Origin: Acidimicrobiia bacterium UBA4744
GTDB taxonomy: Bacteria > Actinomycetota > Acidimicrobiia > Spongiisociales > UBA4744
Length of the DNA stretch: 47,640 nucleotides
Direction of reading: 5' to 3'
Assembly (NCBI GenBank): GCA_002403855.1
Contig: DHIO01000035.1
Location: 73,460 to 121,099, forward strand
This document shows, piece by piece, positions 1 through 8,829 of the stretch. Under the pieces are notes generated by a model that was not told the DNA's origin, made no database searches, and worked only from the letters and a program-made list of their open reading frames with translations. Position numbers and translations under genes: made by a program. Every line of letters starts with the position of its first letter. Positions within the stretch are counted from its first letter, which is position 1.

Positions 1-831
1 CTGAACCTCAGTATCGAGGGGACGATGACTCTCGGTGCGTTGGCCGGATTTGCCGTCACCGGGTCGACCGGTTCGTTGTGGTTGGGAATCCTGGCGGCGA
101 TGATCGCCGGAGGCCTCCTGGGTTTGGTCATGGCGTTCATGTCCGCGACTGTGAAAGTCGACCAGGTGGTGGCCGGCCTGGCCCTCAACCTGTTCGCGAT
201 CGGCCTCAGCTTCTTCTTGTTCCGGACGATCTTCGCGGGTACCACCTCCACCGACATCCCGTCGGTTGGGGTCTTCGAGTTCCCGGAGATACCCCTACTT
301 TCGGATATTCCGTGGATTGGTGACATTTTCTTCTCCCAGCACTGGCTCACCTACCTGGCCATTCTGTCGATTCCGCTCGTCTGGTTGTTCCTGAACAAGA
401 CCAAGTACGGCCTCGAACTTCGCAGCGTCGGTCACAACCCCGAAGCCTGTGATATGCGCGGGATCAGCGTGCCGAACCGTCAGTATGTGGCCACCATCTT
501 CGGGGCCACGATGGCCGGGTTGGCGGGTGGATTCCTCACCCTGGCCACTACCGGCTTGTGGTTTCCCGAACTGATCTCGGGACGAGGCTGGATTGCGCTG
601 GCCATAGTGATCTTCGGAAACTGGCGAGCTTCATGGATCCTTTGGGGTGCGCTCTTCTTCGGCTTCCTGGACGCCCTCCAGCTATCCCTGCAGGCCGTCG
701 GAGTGGAACTGCCTTACCAGCTTCTCCTGGCGTTGCCGTTCGTACTGACGATCGTGGCCCTGGTGATCAACCGGAGCCGGTCCCGGACTCCGCTTTCGCT
801 GGCCGTTCCCTATCGCCGCGGCGAGCGTTAG
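1..831 (+). CDS. ABC transporter permease, BMP/nucleoside-type (5' end cut by window edge)
   Basis: Inner-membrane permease of the simple-sugar/nucleoside ABC class that works with BMP (PnrA/Med) lipoproteins. The reading frame is open from base 1 and already contains the family's internal motif (LNLSIEGTMTLGA, comparable to MNLGVEGMMLVGG in the permease at 13156-14103). An N-terminal stretch of roughly 30-35 residues therefore lies outside the window, and the ATG at base 25 is internal. About eight hydrophobic helices follow, with the conserved Arg-Ser-Val-Gly-His-Asn-Pro loop (family form RAVGEDP/RSVGHNP) and a basic C-terminus. It is convergent with the minus-strand operon ending at 861. 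It is the last gene of a second transporter operon lying to the left; its substrate is inferred only from family and context. Confidence 0.88.
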   Translation: MNLSIEGTMTLGALAGFAVTGSTGSLWLGILAAMIAGGLLGLVMAFMSATVKVDQVVAGLALNLFAIGLSFFLFRTIFAGTTSTDIPSVGVFEFPEIPLLSDIPWIGDIFFSQHWLTYLAILSIPLVWLFLNKTKYGLELRSVGHNPEACDMRGISVPNRQYVATIFGATMAGLAGGFLTLATTGLWFPELISGRGWIALAIVIFGNWRASWILWGALFFGFLDALQLSLQAVGVELPYQLLLALPFVLTIVALVINRSRSRTPLSLAVPYRRGER

Positions 832-860
832 GGCTGGTGCGTCTCCCAGCGCCGGCTTCG

Positions 861-1859
861 CTAGACGGCGACGGCGATCAGGATGACTCCTGCCACAACC
901 AGTACGGCGCCCATCACCATGCGAAAGGTCACGTGTTCGATCTGACGCAGAATGATCCAAGAGAGGAACACAACCGCCAGCGGTTGAGCGGCCACGATCG
1001 GTCCGACTACGGACACCGCGCCGGTTTCGAGGGCGGCGAACAACGCCAGCAGCGAAACCGCCACACAGGCTCCCGATGCCACCAGCCATCCCCATCCAGG
1101 ACCCAATCGGAGCTGTCGGCGGAAGCGAGGATTAACCAGGGCCGCGGTGAGCCAGAGCAGCAGAATGGTGGTCACCGCCACAAACGCCCCGAAGGCAGGA
1201 TTGGGAATCTCCTTCACGCCGGATTTTCTGAAGAGATCGGAAACGGCGAAGCCAATCCCCGCCAGCACCGGCAGCACTAGGGCGGACCATTTGGGCCGGG
1301 GACGACGTTTGGACGACGCAGCGGCGGGCTGACCTCCCTGGGAGTTCGGACCGAGAAGCACCCAGACACCGGCCACAACTGCAGCGGCTCCCAGGAAATG
1401 CACGACGGTCACGTTCTCGGAGAGCAACACAATCCCGCCGAGCAGGGCGATGAGGGGATAGGCGGCCGTCTGGATGGGTATCGCAATGGACGGGCCGAGC
1501 CGATCCACGGCGGAGAGCATCGACAATCTGCCCACTCCATCGCCCGCCAGTCCGGCTGCAGCCAGAAGGGCAATGCCTGGCAGCGTAACCCGATCCGGAG
1601 GATCGAACACTACGACTACTCCGATGATCCCCGTCGTCACAATCAGCGACACGATGAGGGCGGTCAGGACGTTGGTATGTTGCATGCCTCGTTTGGCAGT
1701 GACGCTGGTGGCCGCAAACATCACCGCCGCTACCGAAGCCAGGAGGATGACCATTGCTACGACCTGGGCCGTTTCGAGCGTCGCGTGGTCGGCCGGGTCT
1801 GCAGGGCGGGCCTCTCCTTTGGTCAAATCGAAGCTATCGGTCACGGCCTGAACCGGCAA
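861..1859 (-). CDS. EamA/DMT-family transporter
   Basis: Ten-helix drug/metabolite transporter with two EamA repeats; the first helix carries the usual pattern before an Ala-Lys-Arg-Gly turn. Such proteins export or import small metabolites, and the substrate cannot be read from sequence. It is the last gene of the long minus-strand operon that runs from the GntR gene at 11680, seven bases after the CoxG-like gene, so it may move a product or substrate of that pathway. The start is uncertain: the longest frame begins with TTG at 1859 and has a 35-residue polar lead. The ATG at 1754 sits right at the first helix and would give a more typical protein of about 297 residues. A second EamA protein lies at 32044-32913. 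Confidence 0.85.
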   Translation of the reverse strand: MPVQAVTDSFDLTKGEARPADPADHATLETAQVVAMVILLASVAAVMFAATSVTAKRGMQHTNVLTALIVSLIVTTGIIGVVVVFDPPDRVTLPGIALLAAAGLAGDGVGRLSMLSAVDRLGPSIAIPIQTAAYPLIALLGGIVLLSENVTVVHFLGAAAVVAGVWVLLGPNSQGGQPAAASSKRRPRPKWSALVLPVLAGIGFAVSDLFRKSGVKEIPNPAFGAFVAVTTILLLWLTAALVNPRFRRQLRLGPGWGWLVASGACVAVSLLALFAALETGAVSVVGPIVAAQPLAVVFLSWIILRQIEHVTFRMVMGAVLVVAGVILIAVAV

Positions 1860-1866
1860 GTCTGGA

Positions 1867-2430
1867 TCAGCCGCCCGTGCGAACGAAGAGTCGCCTCAAC
1901 CAGGCGAGGAGACTGGAGAAGAAGAGCCGGAAGCCTTTGATCTCAGATATTGCTGAGACCTCCTGGGCCTTCTCGACCGACTCCGCTGCCAGTTTTGCAT
2001 CGAGGCAGGACGAGAAGTCTCCGATCATCTGGTCGGCGATCTCGTTCATCAACCCCGTCCGGCCAAATCGAGCTATCGGCCCTGAGAGTTCGACCTGAAC
2101 ATCAATCGAGACCGTCGTCGTGTTCGTTCCCGCCGGATTGAGCAGGTACGCCAGCTTGATCTCGCCCCGATTACCGCCCCGCAGGTCGGTACCGGTTGCC
2201 TCTATTTGCCCGGAAAACGTAGAGGGGTCGGAGCTGAAATTGGCCTCACCTTCGAAGGACGCGGACACCGGGCCCGCCGCCACCGCCACCGTACCCTGGA
2301 AAGGGCCCCGACCCTCGCCGGAGGTGATCCGAGCGCCGGGCAGGCACTGTGCCACCGACGGTATGTCTTGAAAAAGCTCGAAGACCGACTCCTGGGAGCC
2401 ACTCGCTTCGAATTCTCTGGCAATGTTCAT
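1867..2430 (-). CDS. CoxG-like SRPBCC protein with hydrophobic C-terminal tail
   Basis: A 187-residue protein. Residues 1-150 form a CoxG/SRPBCC hydrophobic-ligand domain (start MNIAREFEAS, PGARI loop near 31-35, GPxxxxFEGE near 53-62). A linker follows, then an aromatic/Leu-rich amphipathic tail at about 165-183 flanked by Arg. CoxG proteins accompany CO dehydrogenases and are thought to tether the enzyme to the membrane and link it to quinone; the tail seen here fits membrane attachment. It overlaps the Rieske gene by ATGA and sits in the same operon as molybdenum hydroxylase set A. By inference it serves that enzyme rather than a CO dehydrogenase, because the set A large subunit lacks the CO-dehydrogenase signature. 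Confidence 0.85.
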   Translation of the reverse strand: MNIAREFEASGSQESVFELFQDIPSVAQCLPGARITSGEGRGPFQGTVAVAAGPVSASFEGEANFSSDPSTFSGQIEATGTDLRGGNRGEIKLAYLLNPAGTNTTTVSIDVQVELSGPIARFGRTGLMNEIADQMIGDFSSCLDAKLAAESVEKAQEVSAISEIKGFRLFFSSLLAWLRRLFVRTGG

Positions 2431-3536
2431 TCCGCGCTCTCACTCGGATCTGGATCGCCGGGCGACGAGGCAAAGGCGATCTCTCTCAACCAGCGACGGT
2501 ACTCGACGGCAACCCGGTCGACGCCGCGGATCTGCACCTCGGCCGACAGATCGACCGGGAGTTCCTCCGGGCGTTGCGACTGCACCCAGGGGCGATCCTG
2601 ACCGACGATCATCTCGTTGAAGGACACGAACTTCTCGTCGAGGGCTGGATCGAGGTCATAGTTGCGCCCGATCTGTGTGAAGCTCCGACAGGTCTTCGGG
2701 CCGGTCGGCGCGGCGGCGAAGAAGAGTTGGTAGTACTGGCCTCCCGGCAGCCGCTGCTTGAGCCATACGGTGAAGGGCATGAAGAGGCGGTACGCCTTAT
2801 CGGCGATGATCGTTCCCGTTTGGTGCGGCAATCCGTCCCGACTTTGACCGCGACCCTCTGCGCCGGTGGGCGGAAGCTCTCCGTACGACTCGCCCTCTCC
2901 GAACCGGAGCTCTGCACCGACCCGCCGGACGTCGTGGTCGGGGACTTCCGGTTGCGTGCGGTCACCGAGGATCCCGTCGTGGACCCAGGCGAAGTGTGCG
3001 AAATCGACGTAGTTCTCCAAACGCCGGGCGGCAGCGCTTTCCCAGTCGTAGGCAGGCATTGAAACCACTCTCACGTCCGGATCGTCGAAATCTCCGAAAA
3101 CCGGGACCGGGAATCTCGGCTCTTCTCCCAGGCAAGCCCAGATGAGACCCGACGAGTCCTGGGCGTGGTAGCTCGCGAGTCTGGCCCGGGAAGGGATTCT
3201 GGTTCCGAATCGGGCCGGGATCTCCGTGCAGAGGCCATCAGCGCCGTAGGTCCACCCGTGGTAGCCACACCGGAGCTGATCGTCCTCCACCCAGCCCAGG
3301 GACATGGCGGTGCCGCGATGGGCGCACAGGTCGCGAAACACGCGGATCTCACCCCCGAGCCGGACCACCACGAGGGGTTCGCCCAGCAGAAGCGCCGGGA
3401 CCGGGCCGCCTGACTCGAGATCAGCGGCATACGCCACCGGGTGCCAGAAGTTCTGAAGTTCCTCATAGAGGAGCTTCTCACCGGTCTTGTCGAGATGGGA
3501 ATCCTCCGGACCGAGCGGTGTGTCATCGAGAGTCAT
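2427..3536 (-). CDS. Rieske non-haem iron oxygenase, NdmA/NdmB-like (candidate N- or O-demethylase)
   Basis: A 369-residue oxygenase subunit. The Rieske [2Fe-2S] ligands are C71-x-H73 and C90-x2-H93. The mononuclear iron site is the N175-x2-D178-x2-H181-x4-H186 motif, with an acidic residue in the 308-314 segment as the likely third ligand. The opening (FWHPV at 30-34) and the tail (EYRRWLRE, about 345-352) closely recall the caffeine N-demethylases NdmA/NdmB of Pseudomonas; this is from memory of those sequences, not a search. The family removes methyl groups as formaldehyde using O2 and electrons from a separate reductase, and no reductase gene is present here. The ATG at 3536 overlaps the stop of the [2Fe-2S] subunit (ATGA) and has GGAGG upstream. 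Longer in-frame extensions lack family similarity. Confidence 0.85.
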   Translation of the reverse strand: MTLDDTPLGPEDSHLDKTGEKLLYEELQNFWHPVAYAADLESGGPVPALLLGEPLVVVRLGGEIRVFRDLCAHRGTAMSLGWVEDDQLRCGYHGWTYGADGLCTEIPARFGTRIPSRARLASYHAQDSSGLIWACLGEEPRFPVPVFGDFDDPDVRVVSMPAYDWESAAARRLENYVDFAHFAWVHDGILGDRTQPEVPDHDVRRVGAELRFGEGESYGELPPTGAEGRGQSRDGLPHQTGTIIADKAYRLFMPFTVWLKQRLPGGQYYQLFFAAAPTGPKTCRSFTQIGRNYDLDPALDEKFVSFNEMIVGQDRPWVQSQRPEELPVDLSAEVQIRGVDRVAVEYRRWLREIAFASSPGDPDPSESAE

Positions 3537-4054
3537 GATTGGAATCGACCTCCGTGTGGCTCGATTGCTTCGTTCCAAACCGAGGCGACCGCCTTGATGA
3601 TGTTCTGGTAACCGGTGCACCGGCACAGGTGGCCGGACAGCAAGGCGAAGAGGTCGTCGGCGTCGGCGAAGTCCTGCGGATCGACGCTCTCCAGGGTCAT
3701 GAGGAATCCGGGCGTACAGAATCCGCACTGCAGGGCGAGGTTCTCGTGGAACGCCTGCTGCATTGGACAGAGCCCGCCGTCCGTCGCCAGGTCCTCGACA
3801 GTACGGATGGTGCATCCGTCTACCTGGACCGCTAGCAAAGAACATGAGCGGGCGGCGTCGCCATCGACGATCACTGTGCACGCCCCGCATACCCCGTGTT
3901 CGCAACCCACATGAGTGCCGGTCAATCCGGCCACGTCGCGGATGAAGTCCGAAAGCAGCAACCGGGCCGGTACTCGGTTTCTGAACCGTTCTCCATTGAT
4001 CGTGACTTCGATATCTACCTGCGCCGATGGAGAATCGTGGTCTTGGCGCTCCAT
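3533..4054 (-). CDS. Molybdenum hydroxylase set A, [2Fe-2S] small subunit
   Basis: A 173-residue iron-sulfur subunit of a xanthine dehydrogenase/CO dehydrogenase-family enzyme. The N-terminal plant-ferredoxin-like cluster uses C51, C56, C59 and C71. The C-terminal four-helix domain binds a second cluster through C110, C113, C144 and C146 (CGFCTPG and CRCTGY). It carries electrons from the molybdenum centre to FAD. It overlaps the FAD subunit gene by TGATG and the Rieske gene by ATGA, with GGGAGG seven bases before the ATG, so the whole block is translationally coupled. The N-terminus has about 12 extra polar residues compared with sets B and C. Confidence 0.95.
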   Translation of the reverse strand: MERQDHDSPSAQVDIEVTINGERFRNRVPARLLLSDFIRDVAGLTGTHVGCEHGVCGACTVIVDGDAARSCSLLAVQVDGCTIRTVEDLATDGGLCPMQQAFHENLALQCGFCTPGFLMTLESVDPQDFADADDLFALLSGHLCRCTGYQNIIKAVASVWNEAIEPHGGRFQS

Positions 4055-4932
4055 CAGCTTGCCTCCCTCTGTGGGTCTTCGAGCATCGAGCGAACGGTCC
4101 TGACGACCAGCGCCGCCAGCGCTTCCCTACGGTATTGGCCGGTGGCATGGATGTCTCCGACAGGGTCTTCGAGGTCGGCCGCCGCGGCATCAGCCAGGGT
4201 CCGGCCGGCCGTCTCATCCAGTTGCTCGACACCCGGGAGGAGGCCCTCTACGGATCGAAGCCGAATCGGAGTCCCGGCAACGGCGAACCCGCAGAGACGG
4301 GCCCTCCTGATCGTCCTGCCGTCCCGGGTGAGGCTGGCTACCAGTCCGACGGTGGCGAAGTCTCCCGATCGGTGAGCGATCTCGGCGACCCGGGTCGTCG
4401 TGCCGCGGGGCGCAACCGGGAAGCGGATGCTGGTGATCAACTCACCGGGCCGCAGATCTGTCCAGAAGGGCCCGCGGATGAAATCGGGGGCCGGAACCTC
4501 TCTGATGCCGTTGGGGCCTTCTACGGTGAGGTCTGCATCCGTGTTGATGGCCAACGCCGGCAGCTCTCCGGAAGGATCGGCATGGGCCAGACTTCCGCAA
4601 ACCGTGCCACGATTGCGGGTCTGGATATGTCCCACCCACCGCAGTGCCTCGGCGAGTGCGGGCATCACTTCCGCCACCCGGGTCGACATTTCGACGTGGC
4701 GCTGCGTCACGCCGGCCCCGATGGTGACTTCGTGTTCGTCAACCTCGACACCGTGGAGGTCCTCCAGCCGAGCAATGTCAACGAGCATCGGCGGCGTGGC
4801 CAGCCGGAAGTTCATGGCCGGGATCAGGCTCTGACCTCCCGCCAAGACCTTGGCAAAAGGCGAGTCGGCCAGGGCCTGTACGGCACCGGAAACCGAAGAG
4901 GGCCGGTAGTAGTCGAACGACGCAGGCTTCAT
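4054..4932 (-). CDS. Molybdenum hydroxylase set A, FAD-binding medium subunit
   Basis: A 292-residue CoxM/XdhB-type subunit. FAD-binding motifs are LAGGQSLIP (about 33-41) and RNRGTVCGSLAHADP in the middle. The C-terminal CO_deh_flav_C domain ends the protein. The start is the ATG at 4932, preceded by GGGAGG and overlapping the stop of the molybdenum subunit as ATGA; the frame is open further upstream but that part is antisense to the large-subunit gene. It passes electrons from the [2Fe-2S] clusters to NAD, a quinone-linked CoxG partner or another acceptor. The exact acceptor is not visible. Confidence 0.93.
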   Translation of the reverse strand: MKPASFDYYRPSSVSGAVQALADSPFAKVLAGGQSLIPAMNFRLATPPMLVDIARLEDLHGVEVDEHEVTIGAGVTQRHVEMSTRVAEVMPALAEALRWVGHIQTRNRGTVCGSLAHADPSGELPALAINTDADLTVEGPNGIREVPAPDFIRGPFWTDLRPGELITSIRFPVAPRGTTTRVAEIAHRSGDFATVGLVASLTRDGRTIRRARLCGFAVAGTPIRLRSVEGLLPGVEQLDETAGRTLADAAAADLEDPVGDIHATGQYRREALAALVVRTVRSMLEDPQREAS

Positions 4933-7364
4933 GATGCCTCCCCTGAGCCGGTTGGTCGGAGGGCGGCCCGGATCGTCACCGGAGTGATCGGAGTAGCCGT
5001 GACGAACACTCCGAACTCGGCCAGCGCATCCGAAACTGCTCCGGTGATTGCCGCGGGCCCGCCGATGGTTCCTCCCTCGCCGGCGCCTTTCACTCCGAGC
5101 GGCATGTGAGGGGCGTAGCTCTCGAAGTGATCGAGGGTCAGCTTCGGTATCTCCGCACAGGTCGGGACCAGGTACTCGAGAAACGATGCGAACTGAGGCC
5201 GGGCCGTATCGGAGTCGTATTGGAGATGTTCGTAGAGGGAACCAGCAATGCCCTGAGCAACTCCCCCATGAACCTGCCCTTCGACCAGGCCGGGATGAAG
5301 CATGCGTCCGCAATCATGGACGACCACGTAGTCCTCGATCTTGATCTCGCCCGTGCTGAGCCGCACGCTCACGATGGCGATATGCGTGCCGTTGGCCCAG
5401 GTGGCTGCAGCATTGAGTCGGCCGGCCTCATCGGCCGTGTGTTCGAGGTCGGACGGGTCGTAGTATCCGGAGCTCTCGAGTCCGGGCTCCATGCCTTCGG
5501 GTAGGTCGACCGTACGGGCCCAGGCCGCAGTGGCCACCTCCGGCCAGCCGACCCGTTGATCAGGGTCTTCCTCGACAAAGAAGAAGCCGTCTCGAAGAAC
5601 AACGTCCTGGACGATGTCCTCGTCCCCGGCTTCGAGCATGTGAGCGGCGATACGGCGAGCCTTCTCCAGCAGACGGTCGGCCGCCATCAGGATCGATCCG
5701 GACATGACAATTGCGCCGCGACTGCCCCAGGCCCCCAGGCCGTAGGGGGATCGTTCCGTGTCGCCCATCACCACGGTGACATCGGACGGTTGGAGAGACA
5801 GGGCCTCGGCCACCACCGAGGCGGCCGTCGTTTCAGCTCCCTGGCCGATGGCGGCCAGCCCCAGGCTCACCCGCGCTTTACCGTCACCGTCGACCCTGAG
5901 GGTGGCCGAGTCGTAGCCCGCCCAGAATCCGGTGGTGAGGTGGTAGGTGGGCGCGGTCGGCTCGACGTAATTGGCGTATCCGATGCCCACCCGGACGTCC
6001 GGATCGTCGGCGTACCGTTCCCGGGCATCGGTGAGGAGCGGTTCGGCCATTTCCAGGCCCCGCTCGAAGGACCGAGCGTGACTTCCGGAGTCGACGATCC
6101 CCCCGGCGGGCATCCTGAAGGGAAGCTGATCCTCACGGAGCACCAGGCGACGACGAAGCTCAACGCGGTCGACACCGGTGAGTAGGGCAACTCGGTCGAT
6201 GATCCGCTCGCGAACCAGGGCGGCCTCCGGTATGCCAAAACCGCGGTATGCGCCGCTGGGCGTCTTGTTGGTGACCACACAAGTGGTTTGGATCTCGATA
6301 TTGGGGAGTTCGTAGGCACCGCTGATGCTTCCGCCGGTGACGAAAGTCGGGGCGGTGCCGGGCATGAAGATCTCGCCCGAGCCGACGTTGCCGATTGAAT
6401 GAACTCGGATCCCGCGGATTGTGCCGTCATCGTCGTAAGCGATCTCGACGTCATGTCGCTGATCACGGGCATGTACCGACGAGACAAGGTGTTCCGCCCG
6501 GTCTTCAACCCAACGTACCGGCCGGTTCAACGTCATGGCCAGCCACGGAACAACAATCTCTTCGGGGTAGACGTGGCACTTGGGGCCAAATCCGCCCCCC
6601 ATTGCGGGGGCAATGACGCGCACCTCCGGCTCGGGGACGCCGAGGACCAATGCAATGGTGGTCCGGGCAATGTGTGGGCTCTGGTTGGAAGTCCACACCG
6701 TCAATTGACCCTCTCGCAGCGCCGCCACCACTCCACGGGTCTCGATCGGGAGGCCGGTTTGTCGCTGGCTGGTGTAGGTCTCGGAGAAGGTATGGTCCGC
6801 TTCCTCGAAGGCCCGGTCGACCGCCGGGTTCTCGATCAGCGCAGTCGTGAGGCGGTTGTCGGGCCAACCTTCGTACAGCAGGGGGGCGTCCTCGGCGAGG
6901 GCTTGATCGATGGTGGTCACCGTCGGCAGTGGTTCGAAGTCGGTAGCCGCGGCAACGAGGTTGACGGCGTCCTCGGCGACATACCGATCCATCGCGACGA
7001 CAGCGGCATAGGGAGATCCCACGTACCGAACGCGATCCCGGGCCAGCGGGAATTGATCGACGGGCTGGTTGTATTCAATGAAATGCGGGAACTGCTCGAC
7101 CCCGTCCAAGTCATGAGCCGTGACAACCTTGACCACGCCTTCGATTTGCTCGGCGGGACTGGTGTCGATAGACCGAATCAGGGCGTGCGGTTCGCCGCTC
7201 CGGACGAAGGCGACCTCGACCATTCCCGGCAGGCGGATATCGGCGACGTATTGGCTCTGACCTAATAGCGCCGAGCGATCTTCTCGGCGGGGGACGGCCC
7301 GCCCGAGATGGCTCGTGCGGTGTCGGATGATCGGGCTGATTTGGGGGATCTCTTCTACTGCCAT
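4929..7364 (-). CDS. Molybdenum hydroxylase set A, molybdopterin large subunit (not CO dehydrogenase)
   Basis: An 811-residue XdhA/CoxL-family catalytic subunit. Visible landmarks are the molybdopterin loop GGGFG (256-260), the substrate-site motif GAYRGFG (371-377, its Arg matching bovine XDH Arg880) and the catalytic Glu in GAGE (E763). True form I CO dehydrogenases have AYRCSFR at the central motif, so this is a purine- or N-heterocycle-type hydroxylase. The ATG at 7364 has GAGGGA nine bases upstream. It follows two MtmB-family genes in the same operon, which suggests that one ring compound is both demethylated and hydroxylated; that link is inferred. No selenocysteine or cofactor-maturation gene is adjacent. 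Confidence 0.92.
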   Translation of the reverse strand: MAVEEIPQISPIIRHRTSHLGRAVPRREDRSALLGQSQYVADIRLPGMVEVAFVRSGEPHALIRSIDTSPAEQIEGVVKVVTAHDLDGVEQFPHFIEYNQPVDQFPLARDRVRYVGSPYAAVVAMDRYVAEDAVNLVAAATDFEPLPTVTTIDQALAEDAPLLYEGWPDNRLTTALIENPAVDRAFEEADHTFSETYTSQRQTGLPIETRGVVAALREGQLTVWTSNQSPHIARTTIALVLGVPEPEVRVIAPAMGGGFGPKCHVYPEEIVVPWLAMTLNRPVRWVEDRAEHLVSSVHARDQRHDVEIAYDDDGTIRGIRVHSIGNVGSGEIFMPGTAPTFVTGGSISGAYELPNIEIQTTCVVTNKTPSGAYRGFGIPEAALVRERIIDRVALLTGVDRVELRRRLVLREDQLPFRMPAGGIVDSGSHARSFERGLEMAEPLLTDARERYADDPDVRVGIGYANYVEPTAPTYHLTTGFWAGYDSATLRVDGDGKARVSLGLAAIGQGAETTAASVVAEALSLQPSDVTVVMGDTERSPYGLGAWGSRGAIVMSGSILMAADRLLEKARRIAAHMLEAGDEDIVQDVVLRDGFFFVEEDPDQRVGWPEVATAAWARTVDLPEGMEPGLESSGYYDPSDLEHTADEAGRLNAAATWANGTHIAIVSVRLSTGEIKIEDYVVVHDCGRMLHPGLVEGQVHGGVAQGIAGSLYEHLQYDSDTARPQFASFLEYLVPTCAEIPKLTLDHFESYAPHMPLGVKGAGEGGTIGGPAAITGAVSDALAEFGVFVTATPITPVTIRAALRPTGSGEAS

Positions 7365-7408
7365 TCTTGGTCACTCCCTCGTGTCACCTGTTGGTTTCCG
7401 CCAAGCTC

Positions 7409-8812
7409 CTATGCCGCGAGCGGTATACCGAGGTCGATGACCTCCTTTTTCACTCTGCGGTATGTCGCTTCCCATTCCTCGATTGGCTGCAGCGTCTCCA
7501 GGTCGTAGAGCTGTTGGAACGACCGGCCCAGGTCGGGGTGTTTGATCGTGTCCTCGTAGCGAGGGAGGAGTTCCTTGACGATCTCGTTGACGGCGTCCGG
7601 CTCCAATGCCGAGGCAGCGTGGGCTACCTCGGCGGTGAACCGGCACTCGAGGGGAGTGATGTGGTCCGTCAGCTTTCCACCGGCCGTTCGAGGAGAAGTC
7701 GAGAGAGACACTCCGCTGCAGGCCGCGGTGGCGATCCCGGCGGCGATCTCGTACAGGAGCTTCTCCGTCCCCGCTCCCGACACCTGGTTGGTGGTGGGAT
7801 CGGTGATCAGGCGGGTGTTCCTGCTCAACGCCTGCTGGGCCACGCTCAACGCCCAGAGCCCCTCCCTATTGACGTTGGCGAGGTACCGGACGTCGTAGAT
7901 GTGGCCGCCCCCGGCAGAATTCTGCAGGATCGGGTAGGTGAGAAGCCCGTTGGCGATGCTGGAGATGACCGCTCCTTCGGGAGGCCCGGCCATGCCGCCG
8001 ATCATCCCGTACGAGGCCGCCTTGATGTGCCCGCCCACGTTGACGGTATGAACCACCTTGTGGAGCGTCCGGTAGTCGATCTTCATCTCTGACGGGAAGA
8101 GCACCAGCGAGAGATCGGTGATCGGTGCGCCGCCGGGGACTCCGTACCCCCCGAGCTGGCCGTATTCCGTCACGGAGGAGTAGACGTTGATGCCGCCCAT
8201 TCCGGGGCGTCCGGCCCTGCGGCGGGCTTCGACGTGCATGCGGGCGTGTTCGAAGCCCGCCAGCGTCTCGAAGGGAGTTCCCGACAGGATGTCCCGCCCG
8301 AATACCGTGATCAAGGAACCGCCGCCCAGCAGGTCCACCTCCCGTTCCCGGGCGATACCCTCGAGGAGAAGCGGGAACACCTCCTCGGTATTGGCGATGG
8401 CCAGGGAGGCGCTGATCTTCATCGGGTAGGGATCGGCGATGGTACGGTACCGCAGCCAAGTGCCGTCGTCGCCTTCGCCGACGAAGAGCTCCGAGGGCGC
8501 TCCTTGCACGGCTGCATCCAGCTCGTGCTGAGTGACGCTGACGATCCGGTCGGTATCGGTGCACAAGAACCCGAGCTCGAGGGCCAGCCCGTAGCCGGCC
8601 TGGTAGAAGGCGTCGGCCAGCTCGAGGTCGGTATTGACCGGGTTGTCCGGGTCGCAAACCCCGGTCAGATTTCTTTCCGAGAGGATCCTGCGGATCGTGC
8701 CCGGGATTCGTTTGGTGTCCCATTCCTTGGCTGTGCAGTACTCACCGGTCTGGGTTCGTTCGAGGATCTCGACGATGTGCGGTTTGCCGTTGGTGGCTTC
8801 GCTGCTGGGCAT
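7409..8812 (-). CDS. MtmB-family corrinoid methyltransferase without pyrrolysine (clade 1, copy a)
   Basis: A 467-residue homologue of monomethylamine:corrinoid methyltransferase MtmB, a TIM-barrel enzyme that moves a methyl group from an N-methyl substrate to the Co(I) of a partner corrinoid protein. Family landmarks are TGEYC near the N-terminus, AGRPGMGG (200-207), MKIDYRTLHKV and the C-terminal TPLECRFTAEVAHA. In archaeal MtmB the residue after GRPGMGV is amber-encoded pyrrolysine; here it is Ile208 and the frame has no TAG. The ATG at 8812 has GGAGAA eight bases upstream; the frame extends 27 codons further but into the preceding gene. It is very similar to the protein at 19147-20535. 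Its partner is probably the corrinoid protein at 10243-10911. Confidence 0.9.
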   Translation of the reverse strand: MPSSEATNGKPHIVEILERTQTGEYCTAKEWDTKRIPGTIRRILSERNLTGVCDPDNPVNTDLELADAFYQAGYGLALELGFLCTDTDRIVSVTQHELDAAVQGAPSELFVGEGDDGTWLRYRTIADPYPMKISASLAIANTEEVFPLLLEGIAREREVDLLGGGSLITVFGRDILSGTPFETLAGFEHARMHVEARRRAGRPGMGGINVYSSVTEYGQLGGYGVPGGAPITDLSLVLFPSEMKIDYRTLHKVVHTVNVGGHIKAASYGMIGGMAGPPEGAVISSIANGLLTYPILQNSAGGGHIYDVRYLANVNREGLWALSVAQQALSRNTRLITDPTTNQVSGAGTEKLLYEIAAGIATAACSGVSLSTSPRTAGGKLTDHITPLECRFTAEVAHAASALEPDAVNEIVKELLPRYEDTIKHPDLGRSFQQLYDLETLQPIEEWEATYRRVKKEVIDLGIPLAA

Positions 8813-8829
8813 GGTCGTGGTTCTCCTGT

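Noticed and set aside
4929..7364. CO dehydrogenase (CoxL) identity for set A, suggested by CoxG and CoxMS neighbours
   Set aside because: The central motif is GAYRGFG and lacks the AYRCSFR active-site loop of form I CO dehydrogenase.
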